Notes: a model not told the origin generated them from the sequence alone. A stretch of DNA of 64,000 nt from Mesodorylaimus sp. YZB2_4 (GCA_030248295.1 JASANH010001652.1:186001-250000), one strand, 5' to 3'. Shown: positions 10,650-23,378, counted from the stretch's first letter. Numbers and translations are program-made.

Positions 10650-13600
10650 TCAAGTTCTCCTGGCTCCATCTGGGAAGAACGTAGGCACGTGCAGTGGATG
10701 ATTACATACAAGGTAGCCTTACATGGTTTGCGTGGTAGAGAGTGACTCGGACGACTGTTGGCGCACATTGTATTTTCCTCACTGATCTCTCGGGTTATTG
10801 GATGCTTCACTTTTCGCATAGGAGAACGGGGGCTGGTAGTTTAACTGTGGACTTTTGTCTACAATCATGGTAATGGTCGATGCGCTGGTGAGGTGACTGA
10901 TGGTTGAAGCTACGGTACCATACTGTGATCGCTTTTATGATTGATTCGTTGGCTGAGCATCATATTTCAGATTCGCAATTTTTGGTCATTTAGTAATTTG
11001 AAAACTTATTTAGGCGGGAACTTTTAGTTAAGGTGGGATATTTCAATAGGCGACAAAAAGTGAAGTGCCACTTTGATATTGTATGTTAGTTTACAGTACG
11101 CTCAATCGAATGGATGACTTGCTACAGTAAGCATTAGCAAACAGGCGTTCATTCAGGACCGAACCGACTTTGAGATGTGTTTGTGCAAGTTGTGTCGTGT
11201 TGACTCGGAGCGTCGTGACTCGTTTGTTTTTATTGAATGCGTGCAATTGCGTCGCTTTACGATTGTGTTTGCTCTCGTTTTGTAAATTCTTACAAACTTG
11301 CACTCTTTGTTTGAATGGCGAGTGAATGGAGTCGAGTTGTTGACAAGCCCACAGTTACTGTAGGATAGCCCCGCTCTGAGCTCGGCTGGCACGCTCGAAA
11401 TGGAAGACGAGATGGGGGCACTCCTGGGACCTCCAGTGGTCGAGGGAAGGGGGTGACGATGTGTTGACCAGTAAACTCTGCATAGCGATTACCAAACTTG
11501 GCAAGCATGCGGCATGAGGCCACGTGTGCGGAGACAGGGCTCATCACCGACATCGGGCCTGCGGGGCACCAGTTCATGCGACTAACGATAAGAGGGCGAC
11601 AATTGTTGAGGGCTGGTAAATGTGGTCAGTTACCTAAACGAGAGGCCCCACTGTCAAATCATCATCATCAATGCAGACGCACTAGATTTATATCCAATCG
11701 CACATGTGCGCACTCCAGCGACATGTAACAGAAGGCAGCAGTACTCCTCGGCTAGCGGAGAGTGCTTATGATGCCTTCATATCACGACATGACCCGACCA
11801 GGCACCTATCACTGCCCGACTATCACAGGAAGTCGATAAGTGGACAGGCGCATCATCACTGTTCCGACGTTCGTACCACGCCCATTTGACAAGGCATTCC
11901 AGGTGAGACTGGTGACCAAATGAGAGCAAATCACCAGGGTCCACTCTTGAGATAGAATTGCGGATATTCGAATATGTTTTGATTTTAGTCGCTGATAAGG
12001 TCCTTGATACAAGACAAATTGTAATTGTTTCTGTAACGAAATTGAGATTTTAAATATTCGTTCGAGAATTGCGCCAACCCCCTTTCGAGAACACAGGCCT
12101 GCGTAATGCTCGATCAATATTCTGAACAATTGTTTCTTTAGGTTTAATGCGGATAGGTCAATTAGATGCAGAATTTTCAGCTTGGCAAAGGCTGGTCTAT
12201 ATCTAATTTATGTCAGTACGCCGCGGAAATCGATATCACCGAAGCATTGCCTTCATATAGGGAGTCAAAGCACCGCTGACTGTGTCTTTTCCCATAGGTC
12301 AATCGATATGTTATCTCTCCGAGAGGCTGTTATTTGAGGAAGTAACAACTTTCCAAGCACCCTCAGGCCGTTCTAGTGTCGCTGTTTGGTGATCTATTTA
12401 CGGAGAACAAGCCTAAACGTGCATACTGAATTCATAATTGGTAATTTACTCGAAGCAAAAACAGCGCTAAAGACTGGACGTTTCACTCTTGTCTCACGCT
12501 CTTCATCAGCAGGACCAGATCACAAATCCAAAACAGACACAAAAACTTACGATCAGACGACATAGAGATTGTGGCGAGTGCCTCGAATATTCTCCACATG
12601 AACAGCCGCAGCGCCCTCCCAGCTGGCACTACAGTGCGTTGAGCCGGAACACAGGGCATGCCAGGGGTGCCATTGCCTTGGGTAACTTACTAGTGTCAGA
12701 TGACCTCTGGCTATCAACCGTCAAATGCTATGTGGAGTCTGTTGCTGTACTGTTCACTGTCAGATTATCGCCATTACCATGATTCATTGAATGCACAAGG
12801 CTATGCCGCGCGAAGTACAGATCCCAGCGGTCTCGATGATGCCCGTTTGTGTGAATGTCATACCCTATCGTCGTGGTTTGCTACTGACAAGCCTGCAGGA
12901 GCGATCTGTTTTCTATTGTGTATGCTGTACTTAGAACACCTAGCATCCTTATTTTACGTATTTTGCCAATTATAAGCTGCCGGATCGACTGCGCCACTTT
13001 TTTCTGTTCATTAGAGTCACGGTGAGCAACAATTTGAACAAATTCATTGTACAGTACATGGTTCAATAAACTGGCAGTGAGGTGTCGGTGATGTGATTGG
13101 GCAGAGAATGAAGAACTGGAAAACTAGTCACAAAGATGCGTTCCTTGAGAATTCAATTTTGTCATGAGCTTACGTGGGTATTACTCATTCAAATATGACG
13201 GCTTTTGGGATACTTGCCTTTTAGCCTGTCCCTTTCCATGTATATATGTGGAGGAGACGCTTACACTGTGAGCCCTGTTTTTCTCAGCACAACCAGCCGT
13301 GCGTTGCTCTACAATCTGTAGTGCCTTGGCAGCAGTGCAAGCGTGAGTTTTCTCAATAGCATTGCCTTCATTGCACACTCCCACGGGGCTTCAGATCGAC
13401 CTGCCGGTAGCATGAGGTCATCTGTCAGTGTTGGTAGTTCTATCCGTGCACACATTTCGGCAAACTCGGGCGAATCTGTTCCACGCAGGTCTTCAAAAGT
13501 CGCGGGCAGCGTGCACAAAAAGGAGTGCGAGGGGCTAAACCATCTTTATGGAGTTTCATTGCGGTACGTCTTTGAGGTGATCTGTACTGTAGTTCAGGAG

Positions 13601-14544
13601 GGCTGCGGAGTTGGGAGTATCTCTTCGTGGTCTGTTGAGGATAGCCCTTGAGAATGGCACACAAGCCGATGGATTGTTCGAAGGTTGCGCTTTGCTTGTA
13701 GTTTTGTGGAGTGAGCGCGCTCCCTGCGAGTGTGCCCTTCTGAGGCACCAGAACGAGTGCCGACAGCGCATGACTAGAAACAGGAAGGAAAGATCAGCTA
13801 GATCGTTCTTCAGTGATCAGCGATGAAAGTGATTGCCAAACCCGAGCAGGCCTCGCAGCTCGACAATACTGTGCTCTTGAATAAAGGAATTGCACTTTAC
13901 TAGCACACCGTGCCGATTGTGCAGCCCCGTGCAAGCGCCAACATGAGTCAGGTTCGAGTAGGGGACGAACAAGCACCGTTTTATTCATCTCCTTCGAATT
14001 CTCAGCCTCTGAAGATGTTAACTGCAGATCTTGAACTATACTCGAACATGATGTTAGCTGAAGAGGGATAACGTTCATGTCACAGGTCAGACTTACACAG
14101 TCTTTTCCTTGGCAACGGCGTCATGTACGTTGAGTTTGCAGCGCTGGTGCATCAGGGCACACCAGCAATCTTATATACCGCTACAGCCAGTTCCAATGAG
14201 CCCGTCATTAACCGTATCATTCAGCTCACGTGCACATGCATAGACAGTGTCATCAGTGCACTGTATTGCTCTGAGCTCACTTTCCATGATGCTGTGAATC
14301 ATGAGCATGCCATAGAATACAGAACGACACCATGGACAGGTGCACTGACTGCTGAATGGCGTGGTGATGCATCAGACTCATTGTTAGCTCATACTCAGAC
14401 AAAGATGAGCCACCTCCCAGCACTTTCATCCACGACACAGGTCGGGTCTTGGCTGACTTGCGAGTTGTGTAACCAAGCCTGACACGTGTACTAGGTGTGT
14501 TTGGCCTTTGGAGAAGGTAGTGTATCTGGTTGCCTTCCTTGGCC

Positions 14545-14645
14545 GCGAGATACGCTCCTGTAGGAGGCAGAAACCCGTCGGGTTGATGTCTCTGCCCCCT
14601 ACGAATAGGAGGCCTGCCCGGAGGGTTTTGGACCCCATTACAGGC
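14545..14645. repeat. Dispersed repeat copy A (CGTCGGGTTGATGTCTCTG family)
   Basis: The stretch with GGCAGAAACCCGTCGGGTTG ATGTCTCTG, then AATAGGAGGCCTG and GAGGGTTTTGGACCCCA, matches 51567-51660 in the SLCO gene (GGCAGAAACACGTCGGGCTG ATGTCTCTGG...GGGAGGTCTG...AGGGTTTATGAGACCCCA) over about 95 bp in the same orientation. Shorter matches to its core (GTCGGGTTGATGTTTCAGC) occur at 18439 and near 19810. Confidence 0.6.
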
Positions 14646-16083
14646 ATAGCAGAAAGAAAAGTAGGCGGGAGGGGGTAACATTTGGCAGCAAGGGGAGATA
14701 TAATAATGCTAATAATTCTCTCCCATTCGCCATAACCCTCGGCACGAGGGCACGAGGGTTACACTTGGCTCTGAATAGTCTTACCCCTGTAGCACTCTCT
14801 CAACAAGGCCAGGCGAGATACTGTAACTCAATGCCATGTACCAAGTGAAACCAGAGTGCCAGTTTGGAGGTACCGTCCTATCCAGCCTCGTAACCATTTG
14901 TTTGTGATTTCTCAACTAAACTTAATGGAACTCTATAAAATGCTCGTGATAAAACGCCAGTCTTTTTTGGTGTTGCACGCAAAGCAAAGGTGTGAAAAGA
15001 CAACACGCAGGCGGCTGGTATCATCGTGCATAACCAAGTGTGAGAGGTGGCACGGACGAGTTGTACTCGTCTTAGGCGGCATGGAGTAAAGCGAACGAGG
15101 CGAGATAAGATTGGGAGTAGGAATGCAGTTGAAAAAGGGAATGGCAAGCTGGATGGCTGGCACGTCTCCCCTCTCACTTATGGACTGGAACTACGCTAAA
15201 ATGTCAACAGTAATTTGTGATTTCGCGTCTTCTCAAACCCGCCTCACCTGACTTCTAACTTTCCTCGCCTCTCCTCTCCTGTGCGCACTGTCTCTCCTTT
15301 CCGCAGAATTCTCTTTCTTGCCCAGGTACATGTTTTACAAGTCGGCTGGCATTTTTTCTATCTTCCAACTTAACTAGTACTCTGTGGAAAATTAATGCCA
15401 GCATTCGCCTTCGATGGCATATTGAGCCTTGTAGTGCTCAAATTTTACATTATTTCGTCATTATCGAGTCTAACACGTTTGCTGGGGGGGCAGAGGGGCA
15501 GGGGTGGTAGGACAAGTTTTAGGCGATGACAAGTTTTTATGCACGTGGACGGAATAAATTTCTGTTCGAGTTCACATTTTTCATTGAAACGATGATTTTA
15601 GGCTGTCGATTATACTTGATGGCGCCTATTGGTGTGAAGGCACTGTAGACGTAATTAGTTCCGCTTAATTCATCCATTGCTCTCCGACGCCTAGTTGACC
15701 AGACCTCGCTGCTACGCTCCCGCTCTAACTGTCCCCACTCGCACAGCACCCATTATTGGATTACCTTTCCCAGATACCACTTTTTTCATTACTTCCTGAA
15801 ACTTACTTGAATTTTTATGCTTTTTTTGGATTTCGTTCCCCTGGTATGAGACGCGCGTCCAAATTTGTAATTTATCGGGTATTGGAGACTTGCTAGAGTG
15901 TTTTTGGTTTATTGTCCCAGCCCAGCTTCAGTCGGGGCTTTATTTTGGTTTTTTTGGCATCTGGATACAATCAGTCCGAGATCCATCCAAGTTCAAGAAA
16001 GGGTCCCCAATTTCCATAGCCATCCGAATGCTCGTCAGTCCATGTCCGCACTCATAACACAGGCCCGAACTGATGCTCCTTTG

Positions 16084-16093
16084 ATCACGTGAC
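16084..16093. promoter_or_regulatory. ATCACGTGAC E-box just upstream of SLC22 start
   Basis: TCACGTGA palindrome 20 bp before the SLC22 start codon. Whether it lies in promoter or 5' UTR is unknown. It is one of six TCACGTGA octamers in the window. Confidence 0.4.
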
Positions 16094-16113
16094 TCATCTT
16101 AGCCACACCAAAA

Positions 16114-19100
16114 ATGGCTTTGGATTTCGACTCGGTGCTGGCGGACGTGGGTGACTTCGGGATGTACCAGTACGTCATGTACTTCCTTATTTGCATCCCG
16201 GCCAGCGTCCCGTCGGCTTGGAACGCATTTAACCAAGTATTCGTGGCTGCCGTGCCCGACCACTGGTGTCGGCCCACGGCCACCAGTGTCAATGTGTCGG
16301 TTATGGAAGATAGGCTAAGACTGAACCGATCGTCCAATTCCGAGGCGGACTATCGGTACAGCCAATGCTATCAATTCGACATGAACAGTACAAACGGGGT
16401 CCTCGATTATGGGTTTATGGACGAGGAGGAGGCCTACGCTCGTCTCGTGCCGTGCCAGAATGGATGGGAATACGACAGGTCAACCTACGACTCCACTATT
16501 GTCACTGATGTGAGTACTGTGCCCGCAGGGGACACTGACTGATGAATTTGTTTTCAGTTCAACTTGGTCTGCGATCTGCAATTTTGGCCGGCATTTTGTA
16601 CAATGATGTTCTATTTGGGCAGTTTCGTCGGCAATATCTTATTTGGTTATATTGCTGACAGGTAGGTCAGATTAGTCAGCCAGGGTCCACACGACCATCA
16701 CGACTGTCCATGTCAGCAAGTCACAGTTGTGATGAGGAATCGCTGGGGCAACATGTACATCATATTCCCCGTTCACTTCCATGCATGCGGGCGCCCCCTG
16801 GCGGCACAAAGGGGGCCTACTCGGAGAGCAATGTCCTCAAATGCCCTGCGCTCGTACAGTGTGCTGCTGCTTGCGCATAGATGCTATGGCATGCTGGGTG
16901 CACAAATTATCTTTGACTGGGCTGCATTTTTTGAGTCTGTCTACTGTAGAGAACGTGGAAACCTCCAGTACTGCCAGAGGCGACTCAGTCATGCGAACCA
17001 GCCCTGCTATGAATAGGGAAGTTCCAGGCTTTAGATCCACATAGGCATGAGTCGAGGCGGTCTCTTCGAGGGCATTATTTCGCTGTCAGAAAAGTGGGGA
17101 TCATTCCTTGAATTTTTAATTTTTTCACTCCGCCCTCTTGAGGAGCCCGTTTTGCCCTTAGCCGAGTAGCAGCAAACCTTATAAGCGAGGTCGTGTGGGG
17201 ACTGGTCACACGGCAGCTTCCGCCACTTAGTCTCCACTAGGAGCACCTACACCCACACGAGGATGTACGCAGGTCCTCATTACTGGAGGGAGACCGATAT
17301 AGCTTTTGAACAAGGTCAAAAACTCAGAGCAGCCAACCAAGTCTTCCGTCATGGTCCATGGTTGATACATCACCCTGTCGAGGATGCTGGCAGCTGCAGG
17401 TTCCGTGCAGAGGATCGATTACCAGACGAGCCTCTACGCGTTCGTCCTGGACAAGACACTTGGAATGGACTGGCGGGTGGGTTGAACCCTGTTGGTGTTC
17501 GACAGCCGAGACTGTCCCCTCGTTTGACTTCCATCGCTCCACTCGGAGCACCTTGATTGTACTGAGTGAGTCATACATGGCCTGGCGCGCAAGGCCAGCG
17601 ATAGTTTTTTTACAAACCATGAGCCTCCGTCACCGGGGATTGAAAACAGTAGGAGCCCAGCCGCTCGTGCCAAGCGGACCATTGCACCGCTGCCCCCTCC
17701 TGCCTTGGATGCCTTGTACCTAATGGGCATTTGGTATTGACCCATCAGTGTGCCATTATAATATAAAATGGCGAGCGATAGCATAGGGGCCATCCATAAA
17801 GGACGTCCACCAAAAAAATGCGTCATTTTGATTCCCCCCTCCCCTTATTCACCTATCGTCCATTTTGCCTTGACCCCCCTTAAAATGGAAGTCCACTTTA
17901 GCGGACCCCCCCCCACTTCTTCATGGCAAATATTCACTCTAAAAAAGCATTGCTCACAGCATCGATCGATCCGCTGAAGTGATGGGAATCGGTATTCAGT
18001 CTGATCCGACTGCTGCATCTGCTGAATTGGCGATGAAAATTTTTCGCGCTCTTTCTGCTTGATAATAATAATTTTTTACCATGCTGCATATAATTGGAAA
18101 ATCACAAGTTCTCTCCCGAAGTATCACTGAATCCCGCTTTAGGAGCAGGTCAGTTCTTCTGAGGTTTTGAAGTGGTCATAGTGACAGCGAGAAAACAGGC
18201 TCGCAGGAGGGCAGGTTGGTGAGGGCGTAGTGTCAAAGAAGTCACCCCCTTTTATATCTTATTCGTTCACCAGAAGCTTTTAATTAATAAATTTTCTATT
18301 TTTGCACTGCCAGACAGTGTGAAACGGTACCAGGCTCGTGGGTTAGTCCTGTTTTGGTTCCAAAACGTTGGTCCTGGTTCAGTCCAGCCGATTCGGCGGT
18401 TTGGTCGAAGCTGGCCTGGCTGGGAAGGGTCAGCCCGTCGGGTTGATGTTTCAGCGGCAAAGCTCGCTCAGTTAGAGTATGTCTGACCGACTTCCTCTCC
18501 TACGCCAGCTGGGCTTGTCTACTTAAGGTATCTGATTTGAGCGACAAAAACACTGACAGCAGAACTAAAATAGTTTTATCCGCCTCAGAGAAACAGAAGC
18601 CAGGATGAAAAGTGTTTTGAAAAACTGGAATAATCGATCTGAGTCATCTGACGAGGAATCTTTGGATCGACGTTTGATGATTCGAATATTAGTAATTTTG
18701 TAACGTTATCTTGTATTTAATTAACGTCAATTTTTTGAGATATCTCCACCAATTATGTGAAGTGGACGTCCACTCAGCGTCAGCCTCCCCCCCCCCCCCC
18801 CCTAGGGTGGACGTCCTTTATGGATGGCCCCATAGGCTGGTTTGGCCATCCATCCTTCCCACTCTTTCTGCGACACTCCGTTTGTTCTGGACAAGTCCAC
18901 TCATCGTCAGTCACTCAGCTCTCGTGGGCTGCTCACCTTACGATTACTGTCGAGTGGTAACTGACACTTGAGGCAATTTGAAAACAGGATTAGAAGGCTT
19001 ATGTCACTTCCGATTTGATACTTTGCTCGTGTCATAAACGAACTGTTTTTGGCACTTTGGGCGCACGGGAAGCGGCCGATTCGGGGTGTTCGATACGCGT

Positions 19101-21314
19101 GAAGACGCAAAAGGGAGCGAATGAAGAGGGCAGAGTTCGACCTGTTTCAGGGTGAATCATAGTCTAAGGAAAACGTTGGGCGGAGCCGTAAAAATGGCCA
19201 CCTGATCTGACACTACTGTAGCTCTGACTCATAGAAACACAAGCCTCTGACATCAAGTCTGGCCCTGCTTAGGGACTACGTGGGTCTAAACCAACTGAGC
19301 CCCTTCTGCCGACCACTACACACCTTTTGTGCGGACCAGGTGGGGCAGACGAGCCTCGTTCTTCTTCATCCTCGCCGCCCAAGTGATTGTTGGCACAGCG
19401 AACGCCTTCGCGCCCGACATTTACACGTTCACCGTGCTCCGATCGATCGTGGGACTGTGCTTTCCGGCCCTGTATCAAGTCCCGTTCATCATAGGTAAGC
19501 AGGGATCAGATATCAGGCCAGCCGATGGCCACAACCGAGGCTTATTTCAGGAATGGAACTGATGGGCCCGAGTTCACGTATCTTTGCTGGCATGGCCATA
19601 TGTGTGGTATTTGGCACGGCCATGTGCTTGTTGGGCATCGTGGCCTCGTACATCCGAAAATGGTCCATGCTGACAATCGTCTGCAACGCCCCCTTCGCAC
19701 TCTTGTTCTCGTATTGGTGGTAAGTGCTGGCACATGTGCCCTCGTGCCTGGAGGGCCATGGCTAGTGGGAGAACATAACGATCTCTCCTGGCTGGCAAAC
19801 GTCAACCTCTCCGGTTGATGTTTCAGCCGCAAGACTTGCCTTGCTCCACTCGGAGTTTTCGCCTCGCATTCTCTCCTGCGCCTGCCAGGCCTGGTTGCAT
19901 GAGGGACGATGGCATAAGACGTGATTGTGGGAAGATGGAAACTGTGTATGGCTTAGGGAAATCAGTGTTTTCTAGATGCGAATGATGGAAGATGCCTGAC
20001 TATCCGGACATGATGAAAATTCCGAGCCTGGTGCATCTTTCAACTCCTGCTGTGTTCTGCAGCTTAGCATAGTAGACTTGAAAGCGGCCAGTATCTTCTT
20101 CAGGTTCCTGCCGGAATCCCCTCGGTGGCTCGTATCGGCCGGTGAGCACGACAAGGCGACTGACATCTTACTCAAGATCGCCAAATGCAACAATCGAACA
20201 GTGGACAGGGCAGTCATCCGGGCCAAATGTGTACGCCATGTCTTACCTTCACTTATCACTGGTAATATCAGCGATTTGTTTAGGTGCAAATTCGAAACAG
20301 CTCGCTGCGAGGAGGTCGACCCGACGGGCACAACATACTGGACCTGTTCCGGACACCAAACATGAGGAAGATGACATTACTGATAACATACATTTGGTAG
20401 GTGATAAGGATGACTGCGTACACACACAGTGCATGCAGCCTTATCACACTTCGACAGGCCAGAGTGCTAGACCTACTGATAAGGTGCCACTGACCCAGTA
20501 CCATTCTGAGCACTTCAGGTTCGTCAACGCCATCGTCTACAATGGTCTGACATTCAACGTGACCAACTTGGAAGTGAATGATTACGTGTCATTCATAATC
20601 AATGGGGCAGTGGAGATCCCGGCCTACTTCATCACATGGCCCCTGCTGAACAGGGTGGGCCGAAGGTGGCCACTCTGCGTCTCCATGCTCATCGGAGGGG
20701 CCGCCTGCATTTGCACCATGTTCGTGCCCGCAGGTAGCCGCCGCCACTCCCCGGGGACTGGCCCCTAATGACATCTGTTTCAGACAAGAAGTGGGTCATT
20801 TCCGGTCTGGCCTTTGTGGGCAAGTTCGGCATCGCCGCCTCGTTCGCCATCATCTACATATTCGCGGGCGAGCTGTACCCGACCGTGCTCAGGGCCGTCG
20901 GCATGGGCATGTCGTCCATGGTGGCTGGTGTGGGCCTGCTCGTGGCCCCGTACCTCGTATACCTGGTAAGCCCCCCCCCCCCGCCCACCACCTAATCTCA
21001 TGCACCCATTCTAGGGCCTCTACTTCCGCATACTGCCCCTGCTGATCATGGGCGGCCTGACAGTCTCGGCTGGCATTTGCTCCATGTTTCTGCCCGAGAC
21101 ACTCGGTCTACCCCTCCCTCAGACCACCTTAGATTCGGAACGATTTGGCAAACACGCTAAATTCTGGTCGTGCAAAACGGTTTTACCACGGCGACACTCC
21201 CGCGCGCCCCATTTGGCCGATTTCCACCTAAGATCATCCTCGATCGCCAAGGCCTCGACCCCCGACGAGCACGAACTGTTGAATGTTCCAAACGGCGATG
21301 CCCCCTTGGCCTAA
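16114..21314 (+). CDS. SLC22-family organic ion transporter (OCT/OAT type)
   Basis: Twelve-helix MFS carrier of the plasma membrane moving organic cations, anions or carnitine. Nine exons join in phase: 16114-16509, 16558-16661, 19340-19494, 19551-19719, 20104-20230, 20284-20396, 20519-20733, 20784-20965, 21015-21314; 586 residues. Seen: short N terminus before helix 1 (GMYQYVMYFLICIPASVPSA), the large family-typical extracellular loop with a VPDHWCRP motif, NVS/NRS/NST glycosylation sites and conserved cysteines, then the loop 2-3 motif FGYIADRWGRR (about 160-171), the signature PESPRWLVSAG (about 278-288), LDLFRTPNMRK after helix 6, and ELYPTVLRAVGMG near helix 11. The tail of about 70 residues is basic then acidic. 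Donor of exon 5 (GTACGC at 20231) is a weak site; chosen because it keeps phase 0. Substrate cannot be told from sequence. Confidence 0.95.
17786..18831. mobile_element. Non-autonomous DNA transposon (MITE-like) with inverted ends in SLC22 intron 2
   Basis: Perfect inverted ends of at least 26 bp begin GGGGCCATCCATAAAGGACG at 17786 and end with its complement at 18831. Both sides are flanked by ATA (17783-17785 and 18832-18834), a 3-bp target duplication. The subterminal parts carry further GTGGACGTCCAC sequence and C-runs. The 1,046-bp interior has no transposase frame. A 3-bp duplication suits PIF/Harbinger-like or CACTA elements, but the superfamily is not assigned. Confidence 0.75.
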
Positions 21315-21751
21315 TACCTTGTTTGCATGCTACTGTTCTCAGCGATGCCCTTCTCCTATTCTGTACTCAAGCACCGCAGTTCTCTACCTTTATTCAAAAC
21401 AGTTTTTAAAAAGAAAACCACAAAAAGCGTTAGACAAAGTGTTCACCGGATTTGTGCCTGACAGCCGTCAACCAAGTAAGCGTGTCCTAATACAATGTAA
21501 AGGAGCATACCTAAGCCCGAATAGCCGAGGTTTAGCACACGAGCAGACCTAAAATTAGTGCCTTCCTATGCAAAAAGGGGTCTCATACTCACAGTACGCA
21601 TACATCGTACCAACCCGCACGACTACAACATAAAACGTACGCTCATATGACAACCTCGATTACCATTGCCAAGAATATAACGCGCTCCTCGTTTGCGCTA
21701 TTCAAAATTAAACTGAACCACATAAATTTCCAAAAATGGCGTCTCCACACA

Positions 21752-21757
21752 AATAAA
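21752..21757 (+). terminator. Candidate polyadenylation signal of SLC22
   Basis: First AATAAA downstream of the SLC22 stop (438 bp after it). A second AATAAA lies at 22065-22070. Which is used is unknown. Confidence 0.35.
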
Positions 21758-22699
21758 ATGCACGGATCGAACGGATCGCGACGCCGGTGTACCACCTCAC
21801 AAAAACGTCATCGATGCGAGCGACCGTGCACTGAATCGATTATCATATAAACCACACTCCGCAATCACCTACTCATCCAATATGCAATCCCACTTCGGAC
21901 TGCCTCCAGTCACGTGACTCAAAATATTGGCGATCGCTGGCAGATTTTGGCGCCAGATTTGAAAACCCAATTTCGCGTCTCCAAACTTTAAATACCCAAA
22001 AAATTATCCAAGCGCATGGCTTAATCACGTGACTGGTTGCAGCCGAACTTGCACCGCAACAATGAATAAAGTGTAAAGTAGTCTATCCTGCGAACTAAAA
22101 CTGGGACGGACAGCGAACATACGAAACCACAATGCCTATTCGAATGTGCCATAAAAAATAGGATATAAACTTCCTCAATCATTCCACCGTTAAAACCTTT
22201 CCTTGTCTTTTTTTATAAATAAAACATTTCCTGCAGAACGATCAAATTTATGGTCGGCCCCGTACAACGCCGACGTCCCCTCATTCCAGGTCTTACCCCA
22301 ACCTCAAATAGGCCCCCATATCGCACAGTCAAGGCTAAGCCACCCCCTCGATCAGTACTGAACAGGTGGATTCAACTCTAAAAGAAGAAATACGCAAAAG
22401 TTCGTTCGCGTCGCTGAGTTTAGTAAAAAAATTAAAAAATTTCAAAACCAAAATCGTTTTTTCCGCAGGACAGTACCTGAATTTAAAAAAAATTACATAG
22501 AAAAAGCGACAACTCCATTTACCTGAACGAAATAAACCCTGGCACCCTTGCCCTCCTCCCACGTGCACGTATAAAATTTCATATTGTTTTTCCTAATTCA
22601 TTTTATAGAGGTCAAGGTTTCCTCATAAAAATTTATGACTCCCACTTTCCCCCTGCGTATGCAAGGCGGCCCACCGTTGGGCTATGCCCGAATATAATC

Positions 22700-22707
22700 C
22701 CCTGAGA
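22700..22707 (-). promoter_or_regulatory. lin-4/miR-125 seed match in lin-41 3' UTR
   Basis: The plus strand reads CCCTGAGA, identical to nucleotides 2-9 of lin-4/miR-125, about 750 nt after the lin-41 stop codon. miR-125 co-targets vertebrate TRIM71 together with let-7. Confidence 0.5.
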
Positions 22708-22918
22708 TGTGGCTCTGTTATATCCAGAAGCAGGCGGCCTACAATGCACACGCAGCAGCTACACAAAAATCCCACAAATAAAAGGAGAAAAGTGCACAAA
22801 AAACAAACCAAAATTAGTGTACATATCCCGAACCATAACAGGATACTATTTGCCGGCAGAGTGCCGATTCGAGTCTTCTCAATTCTTCAAGAACGCGATT
22901 ATTAATCGCTTCGAAAAA

Positions 22919-22926
22919 GAGGTAGT
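22919..22926 (-). promoter_or_regulatory. let-7 seed match in lin-41 3' UTR (site 2)
   Basis: The plus strand reads GAGGTAGT, identical to let-7 nucleotides 2-9, so the minus-strand lin-41 mRNA is complementary to the seed. It lies about 530 nt after the stop codon. Confidence 0.6.
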
Positions 22927-23181
22927 TCAATTTGAAAGGCAGCATCTGCCATTCTCTCCTCATCCGCCTACACTTCCCCGCAAGCATATAAATAATATTA
23001 CAAAGCCCTTTTAAAAAGCACAAAAACCTTTTTTTTGTCTAACAAACGCAGTCATTTTTTGCATTTTTCCATTTCGTTACTTTAAAAAATAAGAAATTCT
23101 TTGCTTTACTGCTTCTGAAAAGGACGGGCCCAGAAGTGCCTCTCACTCCCAGATTCACTGACCTCTATCTACAAAAACCAC

Positions 23182-23190
23182 GAGGTAGTA
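23182..23190 (-). promoter_or_regulatory. let-7 seed match in lin-41 3' UTR (site 1)
   Basis: The plus strand reads GAGGTAGTA, identical to let-7 nucleotides 2-10, giving a nine-base seed match in the lin-41 mRNA about 265 nt after the stop. A TAG follows that could pair with let-7 18-20 across a loop. A six-base match (GAGGTA, 23264-23269) sits 74 bp nearer the stop. Confidence 0.68.
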
Positions 23191-23345
23191 TAGAACGCTC
23201 TCCTTTGCACACCGGACAATAAATTTACGCTCAATAATCTTAAACTCGACTCCAAGAGTCGAAGAGGTAAATAAAGCCTAACACAGAAACTATTTGTTTC
23301 TTACCACTCCAACGCAGCAGCCCTACGCCCCGCTGAAATCCAAGG

Positions 23346-23378
23346 AAAGGGAGAAAATTACTTTCTCTTTCTCCCTTT
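23346..23378 (-). other. Stem-loop in lin-41 3' UTR
   Basis: AAAGGGAGAAA (23346-23356) and TTTCTCCCTTT (23368-23378) are perfect inverted repeats with an 11-nt loop, 75-110 nt after the lin-41 stop. Could fold in the mRNA; no known role. Confidence 0.5.

Larger units (their letters stand above)
10650..16113. other. Gene-poor region between CBF-beta and SLC22
   Basis: Six-frame reading shows only short unconnected frames, none with a family motif or with in-phase splice partners. Contains the CBF-beta 3' flank (no clear AATAAA within 300 bp of the stop), a copy of a dispersed repeat at about 14545-14645, and G-rich sequence near 15485-15510. The last 300 bp should hold the SLC22 promoter. Small non-coding genes cannot be excluded. 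Confidence 0.5.
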
